Origin: Anarhynchus alexandrinus
Lineage: Eukaryota > Chordata > Aves > Charadriiformes > Charadriidae
Assembly (NCBI GenBank): GCA_008711295.1
Contig: VUYV01000017.1
Location: 2,151,236-2,215,235, forward strand
Reading direction: 5' to 3'
DNA length: 64,000 nucleotides
Shown: positions 40,240 through 54,108 of the stretch, one piece after another
Layout of the letters: every line of letters begins with the position of its first letter
How positions within the stretch are numbered: the stretch's first letter is position 1
The notes under the pieces: generated by a model
Told to the model about the DNA's origin: nothing
Database searches by the model: none
Seen by the model: the letters and a program-made list of their open reading frames with translations, nothing else
Made by a program: the position numbers and the translations under genes

Positions 40240-43200
40240 TCCAGGTTTAGTTTTTATGAATATTGGCAAGGGAAAAATAGGTCTTCAGGAAACACACTTT
40301 TTGTCCAAAGGTTTTTCTTTTAAATCACATTAATTCATGCACACCCACAAAGTTGAAGGAAACTGTGTCAGTGTTTTAGCTTTCACAGCAGAAGAGGGAG
40401 GGAAGAGAAAGTTAGAATAATATTTTTTTTCATCCTTCATTCAAATAATTAGTAATGTATCTTTCCAACATACAAAGCAGGAAATAAGGAGTGAAGGTAA
40501 AAAAAAAAGTAAATAGTCACGTAATTTCTTCCCATAACCTTCAGAGCACGAAAACATTTTCATTTAATATATGATTACTTAGCTTAATTGCTTCCAGTGA
40601 CATTAGAAGTCTTTACAATACATTAAACATTGTTGGTTTAAAAGGAAAATGCTGTGTTTTGCTTATCAAGATCAGGGTAACGCTAGTATAAACCCATTTG
40701 TTTTACAAAAGCAATTAAGTTTGGAAGGAACTAAAACAAAGATTAAATAGTTTTTCATTGGATCATTAGTATTTTAGAATCCAGGTGAGAAGGACTAGTC
40801 CCTGCCAGACAGACATAGAGAAAAATCACACATCCAGCATGCAGTTCAAAAGGTGTTTTACATAACCAGTAAGTATTAACTTAGGCCTCTTCATTGGATG
40901 AAAATGTGAATATCATCCATAAAATTCCACTGCATTTTAACAGCAATGGAGAGTTGTGGTCTCAGTTTCAGAATATCAGCCTTTCAGCAGAAAGAGGATA
41001 ACCCTAGGTCATCTTTTTTTCCAGACTTGTTTCTTTCTTTTTAAAGGCTTCACATTATTTGTTTCATATAATTCTTTCTTCTCCAAGATGACATTCCCTC
41101 CTTTTCAGTGGTCTTCTGGGATGGTAAACCAGAATGGGGAAAACTACTGCATTTAAGAGGAAAATGCTCATTTGGTTTTAACAAGTGGTCTATTTTAAAA
41201 AATTGGTTGGCGTATAAAATTAGTCCCTCAAACAAACTAATGTTACAGCTATCTGTAGCACTCTACAAAGCACTTGTAAGGTCTGTTTGAAGAAGCAGTT
41301 TGTTTCATTGGATCAGCTACTCCGGAGGAAGTGCTCAGAAGGTATGGATCATTTCTCATCAGTGAATAAGAAACTACTTTTTCTTAGACACCTTTGCCTG
41401 ACTTGTGTCCTTGAACCATGGCCACAGAAAAACCATATTACCTTATGCAGCCTTTACTGCTTTTGCTTCTCAGGGTGGTATTCTAATGACATGTCTGTCT
41501 GAGTGGAGTGGTCCATTCAGATAGATGTCTTTCGACATCATTGAGGCTTTGCCGTATCAAAGACTGGAAACATTGTAAGTGCTATCTGGGGTAATCCATA
41601 CTCTTCTGTCACTGTATACAAGGCTGATCTTGGGTTGCTGCCATGATTCATCTCCCCTGTGCTTCTCCCGTTCTAAATCCTGCACATCTATCTGGTGCTA
41701 CCAGAAACGGCACCTAAAAGACATGCCAATATGTTAATCTGTGAGATGCACATCATGCCTCTCAGCCCACCGGTATTTGCTCTACATCTAGATAGTCCTA
41801 AGGGAAGGGTTTTATCGATGTTCTTGTTTGAAAGAATGCGAAAACAATTAAAAAATCCTTAAAATTCAAAGAGTCAAATTATCTGCTGGTCAAAAATCTA
41901 TATTAGAGATACCAAAATGTTACTAGGAATATCACTCAGTGCTACTATGCTGCATCCAAAACTCACATTTTCAACAGTTTTCTCTATTAAAGAAATTGGT
42001 CCTAAACATAAAAAGGTAATTGACATTTACAGAAAGTTTCCCATCAGTTTCCGTGCTTTTTGAATTAGACCTGTTAACTTGGAATTTCCGTGGGCTACAA
42101 CTTGTTTCTGTAACATCTTTGCCACCATTGGTGTAGTTTTGCTTGTATTTTTCAGAATAAAAGCAAAATCTGTCTATATTTTGTTTCATTATAATTGAGA
42201 ACAAATCAAATGGAAATAATAGCTTTATATAATCCTCTGGGAAAATACAAACACTGACTGACCTTTTACTTATGTATGCTATATGCATAAATGCAGCTCT
42301 TAGCAATAGAAGCAATAAGACTTTAAGCAAAATAAACAGAGCCTCTCTCTTTTTATTCTTGGCTTATTGCTTCAATATTTTCTTTTTTTTTTTTTTACAA
42401 TGTTGAGGTGAATAACTGAAAATTCATTTCACAAATATTTAATTTGTGACATAAGCTGGTAGTAGATCTGTACTCAGTCCATCCTCGGACTATACCCTTT
42501 TCTGCTTGTAAATATCTCAGCAATTGGGATAAGGATAACACATCAGCCGAAAATCTCCTCTTCCTGACACCTCGAGAAAGATATTAGTTGTGTTACAAAT
42601 TACCACTATATTAAATCATGTTATGCTTATCCCAGCAATAAATTACACAATGTGAAAACAAACTCCAAATGATTGCAAAGATGTATTATTTGAAGGAAAA
42701 TTTAACCCGATAGCTGAAAGCTAAGAATGAAGTTCAAAATTCAAAGTTTATTTTTAACTGTCAAATTATTAAGCATTCCTTTCTGTACGATCATTATTGG
42801 GGAATGGGTTTAAAAAAAACATGTACTGCTTTTGGCTCCTTACTATGAATATAAACACACATATTATTTATGTGTTTCAATCTCTCAGAGAAAGAACTTA
42901 GCGTATAAATGGTCCAAATCAATAATATACTAATGTTTAATATCTTCAGAATCAAAATCTGCACCTAAAGGCTGCAACTGGCTCTTACCTACATGGTAAA
43001 CTGAACTTCTGAACTAACCAGATCAAAACTTACAGGTGATTGCAGTCCAGAATAACACTCTTCAATTTGAACAAAACGCCACTATGAATGCAGAGCTTAT
43101 GTATTTTGTTAATGCTTAGGAGACTCCTCTACTTCTCACTTGAAGTAAAAAGTGGTTTTCCAGATGTTTGACATGTAACTGTCAAAATAGCTGTCAAAAT

Positions 43201-43480
43201 CATCTCTTTAATTTGAATCGGTATTTACTCATGTAAAACATAAACCCAGGTATCCCGAAGCGAAAGATGTGGCAAGTCGTCTTCATGGCAACATCGGGCA
43301 TTTACTTGCTATTAGCAGAGGATTCTTTGTGGGTTAAGTATAACCAAATAAACCCAATAATTGGTACCAAACTAGACAGAGCTACAACATTAAGCTACGG
43401 AGTTCAAGAAACAAGTTATTTCCACCTCCTTTGGCAGAACCCATCTGCTGCTCATAAGGCGAGGGGAATCTACAACTTAC

Positions 43481-43880
43481 CCAGAAATCAGGCTGAATTT
43501 GGGGTACATCACTCCTTCCTATGGAATAACTCGCAGAGAGACAGCAGATAGAGGGGGAAGAAAATCCTTTCCACTAGTTGGCTGAGCGAGGGGTGGTGGG
43601 AGCAGAGGGCTGGCCGGGGGCGGAAGCACAGCCCAGGTGCCCCGGTGGGAGCAGGAGCGGCAGTGGGAGTGGGACTAGGAGCAGGAGTGGGAGCGGGAGC
43701 AGGGCAGTTCGAGCCGCCTGCCGGCCCCCCGCGATGCCTGCCCGCCATTTGGAGCTGCTCTGTCCAGGCTCCGCGCATCCCACAGAGGACCCTGCACTTC
43801 AGAGAGCTACGGCTTGGAGAAATACTGGGTCAGAAGATGACCAAGCTCTCCTTCTGCAGAGAAATGAACACCTGTCCTAA
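43481..43880 (-). other. ZNF366: predicted non-coding first exon of ZNF366 (hypothesis)
   Basis: On the minus strand a GC-rich stretch ends at a consensus donor, CTGG followed by GTAAGT (43480-43475). It starts roughly 30 nt after a TATAAAAG box, giving an exon of about 400 nt. It contains a hexamer-repeat tract and a YY1-type core AAATGGCGG (43750-43742). Joined to 25586, the main frame meets a TGA eight nucleotides before the junction, so the ATG at 25557 would be the first in-frame start. The leader would hold an 89-codon upstream ORF (43778-43509) and a second ATG at 43509. A GTAAGT donor alone is common by chance; the case rests on its coincidence with the promoter-like elements. Confidence 0.4.
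43647..43706. repeat. degenerate hexamer repeat, about 10 copies of GGGAGY/AGGAGY
   Basis: Ten consecutive hexamers vary around GGGAGC: GGGAGC, AGGAGC, GGCAGT, GGGAGT, GGGACT, AGGAGC, AGGAGT, GGGAGC, GGGAGC, AGGGCA. The tract sits in the most GC-rich stretch of the left two thirds of the window. On the minus strand it encodes a Pro/Ala/Thr repeat within the possible upstream ORF of the predicted ZNF366 leader. Confidence 0.85.
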
Positions 43881-43905
43881 TTCTTCCCTCCACCTCTGCG
43901 TTCTG

Positions 43906-43946
43906 CTTTTATAAAATCTTAGGGGGGAGGATTTTTCTCTTCCAAT
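43906..43946 (-). promoter_or_regulatory. ZNF366: candidate ZNF366 core promoter: CCAAT, C-rich and TATA boxes
   Basis: Read on the minus strand, ATTGG (43946-43942, an inverted CCAAT box) is followed by a CCTCCCCCC box (43930-43922) and TATAAAAG (43913-43906). Order and spacing fit a TATA promoter with a start site near 43880. It lies about 18.3 kb upstream of the ZNF366 start codon and points towards it. The neighbouring transcribed side is GC-rich while the upstream side is AT-rich. No gene other than ZNF366 is seen for it to serve. Confidence 0.38.
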
Positions 43947-46900
43947 ATTTGAAACATATTCTTGCATTCAATCACTCATTTTACACGCCACTTCTGATAT
44001 ATTTATGCCCAATATGAAAAATATTATTGGTATCTACAAACAATGCATACAACAAATAAACATTTGAGTACATCCTATTACTGATGCTGGTGATCAGCCT
44101 CGGTGTTGTTACATACTACACAACAGGAACTTTTTCTTTTTTTTTTTTCCAAGTGAGAACCCAGGACTATCTTACCATGTCTTAAATGTCACTGTTCCTG
44201 GACTGATCATATACACAGATGAGTAGAGATAAACATGTGTAATCATAAACACAATATGGTCTGAAGGGGAAAAAAAAAGCCCTAGTAATTCTTCTCCTAC
44301 TATAGCACAGGTTGGTGACTTGGAACAGACTTAAGTAGTGGCAGATGATACAAGAAATACATAATTTGCATATGACACAGCTTCTCTCTTTATTTCAGCA
44401 ATGGCCCAATGAATCTTGCTGAAACATTCAGGATAAAGTTAGTGAAGCCTGTAACAAGATTCTGGTAGCAGAAGCATTATATGCAAAATTCACCACAGAT
44501 TATGTTATGAATATTATCAGCCTCACTGGAAAACACTTTCTTGTCTGCGTTGGTTAAACCGTATGCTATTACCACCAGTATCTAAAAACCAGACTATAGC
44601 CATCTATAGCATAAATATACTGCTTCTCAATGCATATGGTTATTATCTTTTTATCAGTTAAGTGTGTATCTGATTAATGCCTTTTCGTAATACAAAAGCA
44701 TATATATTGCACTTCTAAACAGTTAACCATAAAAGCGTTTTTACTTAACTTACCAGTTGTTGAAGCTGGAAGGAGTCTTGCCCTAAACTTTCTACCTGCT
44801 CTCATGTTGGTAATCTCTGTCTCTCTCTCCCTCTCTCTCCCTCCCCCCGTGCAGAGATTGCAGTAAACTTAGAAAACTAGCAGGGACAGTGTTTCAAATG
44901 ACTTAAGAAAGAGAACAGGAACAATCATTTCGTTCTCTTTTTTTCAGATGAGTACAGTACCTTCAGAAAGAAGGAAGGAAGGGAGGGGAGAGGAAGTCAA
45001 CAACCCTTTGCTTTCCTGCAAAAAAATAAGGAAACAGCAGATAGCAATCTCATTTTCTCTCAAACAAAATGTTTGGAAAAATAAATACATCCAAACCAGA
45101 AGGAATTCCTCAAGTATTATATCTGCATTATTGGCTTCATAAAAACTACTTTATAGCTTGCTATGTGCAACTACATTAAAACAAATGAATTTCCGAAGTA
45201 GTGGGTAGGAATAAGACACCCATATCTTATGCAGAGCAATTAGCCATAAGCTTGCACAGATAATGCAGGCTTTTACTCTAGAGGAGGAATGATCGTAGAT
45301 GTATACATGTATCTTGTTTCCATGGTGATATAGGTACAAAAATTCCTAAAACCCCTCTTTACTCTGATCACAAGCAAATGGCACATTTGATACTTACGGA
45401 ATGCTGTGAAATAAAAAGGGTCACAAAAATGGTAAGAATCATAGCTTGATATTTGAGTAACAAGTAATTTATCTCAAACAATCGCGTTATAGAAGGCATC
45501 ATGATTTATCCAAACAAAACCAATGTGCTATGTTCCAGGACAGAATTCATATTTTATTTTGTTTCTTTCTTTCATCATTAAACATATTTTGACAACCAGA
45601 TACTGGCCAGCTGGCTGGAGTTATACTTAGGATAAGTTTAGTCCATTGTGCTCCACCGTGGTTTTGCTTGCTTTTATGTTTTGCCCTAACTTTATCTGTC
45701 ATCTGAAGTCCACTTACAGTGATTAGATGCTCCTTTTTTCTTTTCCCACTTCTTTTCTTTCATTCTAATATTTTTGCCCGTAAACACTCTCACACTGTCA
45801 CGAGAGCTGTGTTTTCAGTTACCCTTATAATTTGGTACAGAAAATGGGGCTGCTTATAGACAAGCAATCTAGGGTTGAGTTCTGTGAAAGTTATGAAAAA
45901 AAAAGCCATTTCAAAAGGCCCTCTGCTATAAACAGTGCATCCAGGCTTTGCTCTGGGAGCAATAGCTAGATAAATGCTGCTGAAATAAATTGAGTTGCTG
46001 CTGTAAATCAGCATGTTAATGGGAGGACAAGCTGGTACTCTAATCCATAAAGATTATTATTTCTTTTATTGTACAATAATGAGAATTGATAAGCTGCAAA
46101 CCACAATAGGAAGTAGCTCTTTGGCACCTGTATTCCTTCATGCAGTTCCTGGTGCTATTTCCAGAAGATGTCTAGCAATGATTTGGATGGAGAGGCTTTT
46201 ATTTTAATACTCAGAAACTGAAAGCTTTGATAATGCACATCAGCAGCTGACAGAGCAATGCAGGTGCCACGAGTGATCTCTGGCCTTACCTCACCACCCG
46301 TGTTTCCTGAAATGGGCAAAAATTTAACAGGAGGGTGAATTTTAAAAGCAAAAGAATGCAATGCACTTAGGGTATATACTGCAAACAGAGTCCTTGATAC
46401 TCCCTTGGGAATGGAGACCCTAATCAAACAGATCTCTAGTGCATACCAAGCACAGGGAAAGTAAAGAAGCATAGGAAGCCACCAAATTAATGTACTGTCC
46501 TGTGGGGTCAGTCTAATAGCTCAGAAAGTTTGATTTTTTTTGAAATGATTTTTTGAGGTCTTAAAGATTATATCAGCTCCCATTTTTTTTTAAGTTTATT
46601 TTCTTTATTTATTTGCCAGGCGTGCCAACTTAATGAGACCCTGAAGAGTGCAATTACATATCGTTTTGTTTCTCTCCATTGGGAACACAATGCAGAAGTT
46701 TAGTTGAAAACCTATACTGATCAAGTTACTGATGAAGGTTCTTACACAAATCGCTGAGGGTATGTGATAGTCTGTGTAGTCCTCTATGAAAGACTTAATT
46801 GTCACAGATGTCCTGTACTTCTTCAAATAGCAGGTTTCACTTTCTTGAGGATTGCAAAGCTAAGGAGCTGGCCACAAACATCCACGTGGCACCTTCAGCA

Positions 46901-47694
46901 GGTTATAAGACTTTGCTGTTCTGACTGGAGGCTGTGAGAGCCCCCTGCTTCAGCAAGGAAAGCAGTAGATGTCAGATCTTTGCTGATCCTACCTCAGGTC
47001 CCATTGTCAGCAGCCTTTCCACCACCCAAGTGCGCAGGGCTTACTTAGTTACCCCATCCAAGGCCAGGTAGGGCAGTCTTGCTTCCCAGCGTGCAGCCAC
47101 AGTAGTACTTAACTTGGTCTTACTTCTGCCAGTTTCTCCCAACTGCTGCCAGAAAATCACAACCCGAGGAGGAAGAAGCACTGAAACTGTGATTTCCATG
47201 CCAGAAAAATACCTTTCAAGGTCATTGCCTGTGCAATTACTGACTGTGGAGAAATAAAAGAATGGCTGAAATCATTGGTATCTATAGTCATGCAAACCAA
47301 GCCACAACAGGTGACACTATTTTATGATATTTAAACACTTTTTAAGGGACAAGTTCATCTGTTTTTCAGAACATATTTCTGGAAGAAATATTAGCCTTTT
47401 TTTCACCTTTTTTCACTGTGCTGTTACCAAAATGAAGCCACTGATACAAAGTCAGAAAGGTACAGTGCCAGCCTCAATGCAGCTAAGCGAACAATTTCAA
47501 GCATAAGTGCTTCCCGGATCCAGCACACAGTGTCTTGTGAGGAGCGGCCAGGAAAAAAACATTCTTGTGGTCATGGTCAGGGTAAATACTGAGGACCAGG
47601 AAGATTCCTCTAGTACCAGTCTGTATGGTCAGACCGGACCTTCAACCAGACTGACATCTATGATGCTAAGTCCTTGATTTCCTTTTTTTTAATC

Positions 47695-47711
47695 TTTTTT
47701 TTTTTTTTTTT
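47695..47711. repeat. T17 homopolymer
   Basis: Seventeen consecutive T, preceded by T8-AATC. There is no attached retroposed sequence that I can recognise. Confidence 0.9.
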
Positions 47712-50700
47712 AAACTCTAATAAGGAATAAATTGTGTTTCAGAGGCTCTTTCCAATGACAGCAGGGATGCTTTCCTATATGTTCAAAATAAGAATGAAAT
47801 AAACAAGTTCAGCATGCTAAAAATAATTTGAGCCTCTACCCAGCATAGATAGGAGAGAACACAGAAGTAACTGCAGCAGCGTTAGTATTCCACCTCATCC
47901 TGAGAAAATGAGACCAGAGGCAAAAAACAGAGACACTTACTGGTTTGCTTGATTGCTTTAGGACAATAACCATATACATCTGAACCGTCTGTGAAAAAAT
48001 AAAACTAATATCTTCCTTCCGGCCTACAGTATACCTGTGGCATTTTAATGGAGTAAAAATAATACACTTGTCGCTTAGAGACGCAAAAACTGAAGGACAC
48101 CTAATTGTTTTCCATAAGTCACTCTCTGCTGTGCTTTCCTGGTGTCTTTTCTGCAGCGCGTGTTTACCGCAGACTGTTCAGGAACGAGCTGGCAGAATGC
48201 TAATGGGACCAGAGACAAGCAAAGCAGAGTCTGAAGGACTCCCCTTCTGTGCTGCAGCATGTGGAGAACGTGCCTCTGGTTACCAATATTCTGTTATGTA
48301 TTGCGATTTGTTGTATTGCTACGCATTAAGCCTGCACACGGTGTTACACAATAACATATCTCCAGGGGTGTGTTTTTTAAATCATTACAGTCATGCTATA
48401 TGTATTTCCTTTAGCTTCTCAGATTAGAAAATATTAGAATATCAGAAAATATTCCAAAGGTTTTACACTACTACCTGTCTCTCGTGACCATAGTATGATC
48501 AGAGTATTCTCACTACTATGTGTTTGTACAGCTAGATTTACTACTCTGCCATCTACATATTTTGTACTTTTGAGTCAGGTAATATCTAATTAGCACTTTA
48601 ATGAACAATGAGCGGTTGCAGACTATAACCTTTGGACCAATCACATTTTTCAATTGTTTTGGGGAGAGAAAAGTGGGAATTTGTATTAAAGACAGGAGCT
48701 TTCCTGGCAATAAACACCTTATTATAATTTAAAGTGGCCTTTATAACTCATCCAGGGCCAAACTCATTTCTGGTAAATGACATTGGCTGCAGTCATTTAA
48801 AGACAGGCTTTTCCTGTACACACTATGTAATCATCACAACTACCTTTATTAAAACAATACCATCAAAAGCTATTTTAAAATAAGATGGTATGATTAAGAG
48901 GATGTGTTTTCATCTTTTAACATACATAAAGTTATGTGAGCAGGACTGTGAGCCCTATTCAGGTCAGAGGTGGGCAAGAACTTGGCTTTGGTCAGTACGT
49001 TTGAATTTGGTGTCACGTTTGAAGATCTGTAACATGTGGAAAGTTGCCAAAGTATCCACCAAGTTTTTTGGTGCTTTCTCAAAGCTGGCCATTTGACAGC
49101 CGTAAATGCTGCACTTTTACCTCTACTTAGACCGGGAAATTAATCCAGCATTTTTTCTGGTCTTTCTTGGTGATCGTGCTTGAGTAAGAGTGTTCATTTA
49201 CTCTGATGTCCACTAAGTGTACTGTAACACCTGAAATTGCTTAACGTGTTTACAGGCTTAGGCGGGGCATCTAATGTTGTAAAATGTGTCACTCTTCAGA
49301 AAATATCAGGAAAAGGCATGTTTGCATCTTCTTCCCTGTGCAGTGATGCTTCTTACCTTGTTAGCTCTGATAACAAGACAGCATTTCTTCTGGAAGCCTG
49401 ACAGGGTATTTCAAGATGAATTTGAAATGAATATGAATTAATCAGTCTGTAACTGCAGTCATTTTCATTTTGGTTGTTTTAGTCACAACCTAGCTAATGT
49501 AGTCAGTGCCTTATATGAAGTAAACATTAGTAATGATTTTTGAGATAACCTTTTTTCCTTTAGTTTGTGATCTTTTTCCAGCGTATTCAGTGATTGTGCT
49601 ACAGTTGAAGTGCTGCGGGCACTTAAAAAAGGCCCTTTCTGAGAGCAAAATATAGTGAAAACCCATGACCACTGCTACCAAGTAGTACCGCTCTGATTTA
49701 TAGCTACTAGGCTGTAGACCCAAGAAAACTCTTGGGAAATCAGTACTCCACACCTGTATGAATAATGATAAATTGTGTCTCTAAGACTTTTTTAAACTCT
49801 CTGTGCTTCAGAGAAAGAGAGAAGTGTTTCGGTTGGGTGCCGGGGGGTTTTGTTTCTTCATTTCTGGTTTGGGTTTGGATTTTCTTGTATTTTGGGGTTT
49901 GTTTTGTGCCTTGACACTTGGGAAACACTAGGCAGGGCAAACACTGGGCTCCTGCAGTCCTCATTCATTCAATGCTGCTACTCACTGCTGTAAGACTTCC
50001 CCATAACTGAAGAGAATTACGTTAGGTCCCACATGCATTAAAGACTACAGCCAGTAGTCAGACATTGTAAACTAATCGACTACATCTGACAGAGCATATG
50101 GATTGACACATGAGCTCACAGGAGTTCAAAGCAGTTATCAATAAATAAAAAGTGAGTCTTAAGACATCTAGCCAAGAATAATTAGGGGAAAAGAAAAGCA
50201 GAGCTCTTAGGTCTGTTAAATTTCCTCTGTTCTTCAAAAAGTTTAAATGGGTTTTGTTTTCGGTACTTTTTTTTTATTTTAACAAAACACTTTTGCTGAG
50301 ACTGCTATTGTTTTGTGGAACAGCATTTGGTTATAACTTAAAGCACAGGAAAAAACCCCATTTACAGGAAAAACCTCAGACTACACTAGAAGTCTTGCCA
50401 CTGGGATTTCTTCAGCTGTACATTTCCCTTTTGCTCATCAGGGCTGCTCACTTCAGTACGTACACCAAAAGCATACCCTGACACCACACTGCTAGTGGTC
50501 ATTCTGTATATGCATTATGCCAGAACATCCCTTCTAAGAAGGTATTACTCAGTAAACAGTGCTGCATTATTCCTGAATATTTGTGAAGAAGCTCTCTGTC
50601 TCTGTGTGTGTGTAGTGACTGTCAACAAGGCTATTTTGTGAGGTAGCTTTAATTATTTTTTAAAGCCCATTGAGATTTTTGACTGACAACACTTGGTCCT

Positions 50701-53700
50701 AGGCAACAGCCATTAAAAAGGAGGATGAAAGAACAACATGGGGCAGACCTGAAGACTGCAGTTACAGAACGGGTATTGTCTCTGGGGTCTCAGGCTTGCA
50801 TGTTTGTGTGTTGAATTTTCTGCAGGTTTTTTTGTCTCCTGTCAACCACAGACTTGAAATGCTGAACATCTTCTCTTACTGATTGAAGTAGAGCATTGGA
50901 AATGGACTGCAGCTAGAAGCACTGTTCACAGCAACTGTCTGCATACTGTTTACTGCCTTTTGCCCTCTCTTTCCAATAAGAAACCCTTCGTAAAAGTTGC
51001 TGTTAGGTCCAATTACTTCTCTCTGTTCCAAGTGTCCTAACTTCATTTGACTGGTTCTTCCTTTCTCACTAAGTATCACAACTGGTCCCTTTTCACAGGG
51101 ATATATATTAGCCCACTAAAGCATTGTTAGTGGTGCTGTATGGTTTCTGCCTCACTGGACTGTCCCTTTGAGAGACTTTTTCAGCCTAAAACACTGTCAG
51201 ACCTAGACTACAACATCTGATCATAATTCCCTTTCTTGTGGCTGGTGGGTTTTTTGGTAAGACTGAAGTCTCAGACCAAGAGAAAATCAAATTATTTGGC
51301 TGCAGACGTTCTCTAGCCTCCACCCCCAGCTGCATAGGCTGTTCCCCAGGCTGTTCCCTGGCGCGCTCTGCCTGTATGACTTTTCTGTTTCAGAGTGAGA
51401 CCAAAAACGCAGCGGCAAAGTGAACCCAGACATGTGCCCTGGCCAGAAACTGCAGCGAGCTTTGGTAGGTGCCAGCCTGGCAAAAGCTACCTCGAAGCTG
51501 AACAGTCAGTTTACATACGGCGTTGTCCTTTTCAGCTTGTCATAAGGCATCTGATATAGAGTAGGTTAATAAGCTGGGGAAGGAGAAAAGAAACCCAAAT
51601 GGGCTCCTGAATCATCCCTCAGCGTGGGGATGCCATCAGACGAGCCTGTTGTTCCCTTCTCAGACACGCTGTTTGCCTTTCTTCTATTTGTCTGAAACCA
51701 CCTACATTGCAAAGGTGGTTAGCTTGCATAATGCAGCAGCCCACGTTCAGCAGACAGCGAGCGTGAAAAGGGCAGAAGGAGACATTATATGTTCTCTCCT
51801 TGGCAGCCGTCCCATCCGCAGTGGTTATATCTGCACAGTACGTGCCCAAGCGGCTGCAAATTAGACGGTTAACAAATAGCAATAACATAAGGAGCGGGAT
51901 TCTTCTCTGTTCTCTTTCTTAATAACTTAGCACCGTAGCTCAGGCTGTGGGAGTGAATCAGCACTCTCAAGACAATACTGTAAATAGCTGACAACGGGGC
52001 GCGACTGGTAGTGACATAATTCTCGTGCTCAGCTGCAGTATTGCTTTTGTTAATTTTCCAAACATAAAGTTACAATGTGGATTTAGATTTTTATAATGTA
52101 TGGCAAGATTGGTTCCAGCCTGCCCTATGCAACTGTGAAGATGATCTTAATCTCTTACATCAGCATGTATCTTGTGCAGTCCACCAAAGTATTTTTGACC
52201 TACTGAGTATTTTTGGATTTATTGTGCTGCAAGAGCATTGCAAAAACCATCACCAACTGTTTTTCTTGTAATCATTGTTTTTCCTCACATTTCAAGAAAA
52301 TAAAATTGCAGATAGTAGAAAACTATTTTATACTGCAGAAATAGCATAACAATAAATCCAGGTTTTCTTTGGTTCCTGAATTAATTGCTTTCTAGTGGAA
52401 AATTTTTAGATTACTTATGAAATTATTCCTGTTTATTATTTTTGTCTTTAAGTCTAAGATGACCAAAAGTTTAAACTTAAACTTCTAAAACATAAAATGC
52501 TAAAATTTCAAAGTTGTTATATAGGTTTCCTCTCCTAAATCATGTATATTCCCAACCAACAGTCCGAGTTTTGATTTTGCGTGCAAGAGGAATGTATATG
52601 CAGGCTTATGACACATCTCTGCTTGGCCAGTCTGCATGTCTACTTTTCATGGTGATCGAGATCACTGAAAACCTTGTGCTATTCTGAGTATCTTCCCATT
52701 CGTATGTGCACTAGGAACTACTCAGAGCAGTACACCTGGCTCTTCCAACTGCTAGCCTGGGCAGAGAGTATGTTGGAAAAGGTAGCTGGATTTACTGAAA
52801 TGGCTGACTTCCATGCAAAGTTTGCTTTCGGTATGAAACCAAATCAGAAACCGAATGCCTGATTCTGGTTATGTCTCGATTTTCTTCGCTCTAAGTAAAC
52901 AGAACATTTCTGGAGTCATGCTGGAAAAAACCTGGAGGCTTAAATGGCCCATGTGTGGGAGAGGGAAGGTCCCAGGAGGGCAGTGAGGGGTTTCTCCTAA
53001 GAACAGAAATAAAAGACAAGATTGTTTGGGGTGGCTCCAATTCTGGTTCAGAACCTAGGAAACAGATTCTCCATGGGTGAAAATTGTCACATAGCATCTT
53101 AGAACAGCAGGGAATATACCCTAAACCTGAGTGAAGGAGAACAAGATCAAAATTCAGTTTCCACAATTCCATCTGAATATCTGCAGGATCAGTGTAGCTA
53201 AAGAAAAATAACAGAATCCGATCTTTAAAACAGATACAAATCAAGTAATTTTGCAAGGCTGAGGGGGGAGCTAAGATCAGGCAAGTTTTTTGCAGGGGAA
53301 AGAGGGACTGTCCTTGTAAGAGCACATGTGGATATTTTTTCCACAGGATGGCATTTTCAGGAATGTACACTGAATATGATTCACAACAGGATTAAGAAAA
53401 AAACACTCAAATAATTTGATTTTTTTTTCCCAGTGTCTAGAATCACTGACAAGCTCTGTGCCATGCTGAGCGGGGCAGATGGGAGATGAAGGGTGGTAGT
53501 CTCTGACGGACAGCTGCCCACACAGTGCTGATTCCTTGCATCAACATTGTACAATGGCTGCACCACTCCTTTAGCATGCATGGCCAGGGGTGGAAAGTCA
53601 CACGTGTTCAAGGTGTCACGAGAATGCCACCACGTGTCTGTGTAAATGAGGATCCCAACTCCCTAGCCAGGGACAGTCAGATATTTTCGTAGTAAATTCA

Positions 53701-54045
53701 ATTAACCATTTTTGCGTTGGCAGATCTAAAACTCGATTCTTGAATTTCAGTAGTATTTTTTCAAGTCCATATATTTTTCATTATTTCTCATGTTTGCTTA
53801 GTGTTTGCCTTCGTTCAGTTCAGAAAAATAAGATTAATCAGATATAGCATTCTGATAAATCAGGTTTGGTATCATTTATTTGTTTTTTACAAAATCCAAA
53901 GTAAAAATTATCATATTCACAACACATTCATTGGAAAGATATTTCAGTAATCTTTAGGTTTTATAAAGCTTATATTTTACTCGTTTTGGGAGCAGTAAAA
54001 TTCGGACTTGAGCTACCTATGGGTTACTTCTAACATTTTTAGTTA

Positions 54046-54108
54046 GACTAGAAAATAGCACAGTCCTAAAATGTCTTTAATGACTAGAAAATAGCACACT
54101 CCTAAAAC
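54046..54108. repeat. imperfect tandem duplication, 36-bp period
   Basis: GACTAGAAAATAGCACA then G or C then TCCTAAAA occurs at 54046 and again at 54082. There is one mismatch in the shared 26 nt. Confidence 0.85.

Larger units (their letters stand above)
25587..43480 (-). other. ZNF366: sequence upstream of the ZNF366 start exon, probably its long 5' intron
   Basis: If the predicted first exon is right this is one 17.9-kb intron, which parallels the long first intron of mammalian ZNF366. It holds no recognisable exon. Contents I can point to are a TA/TG microsatellite (27195-27266), a 28-bp palindrome (36071-36098) and a duplicated segment with a single N (39893-40239). Open frames here are short and show no known domain. 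Confidence 0.55.
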
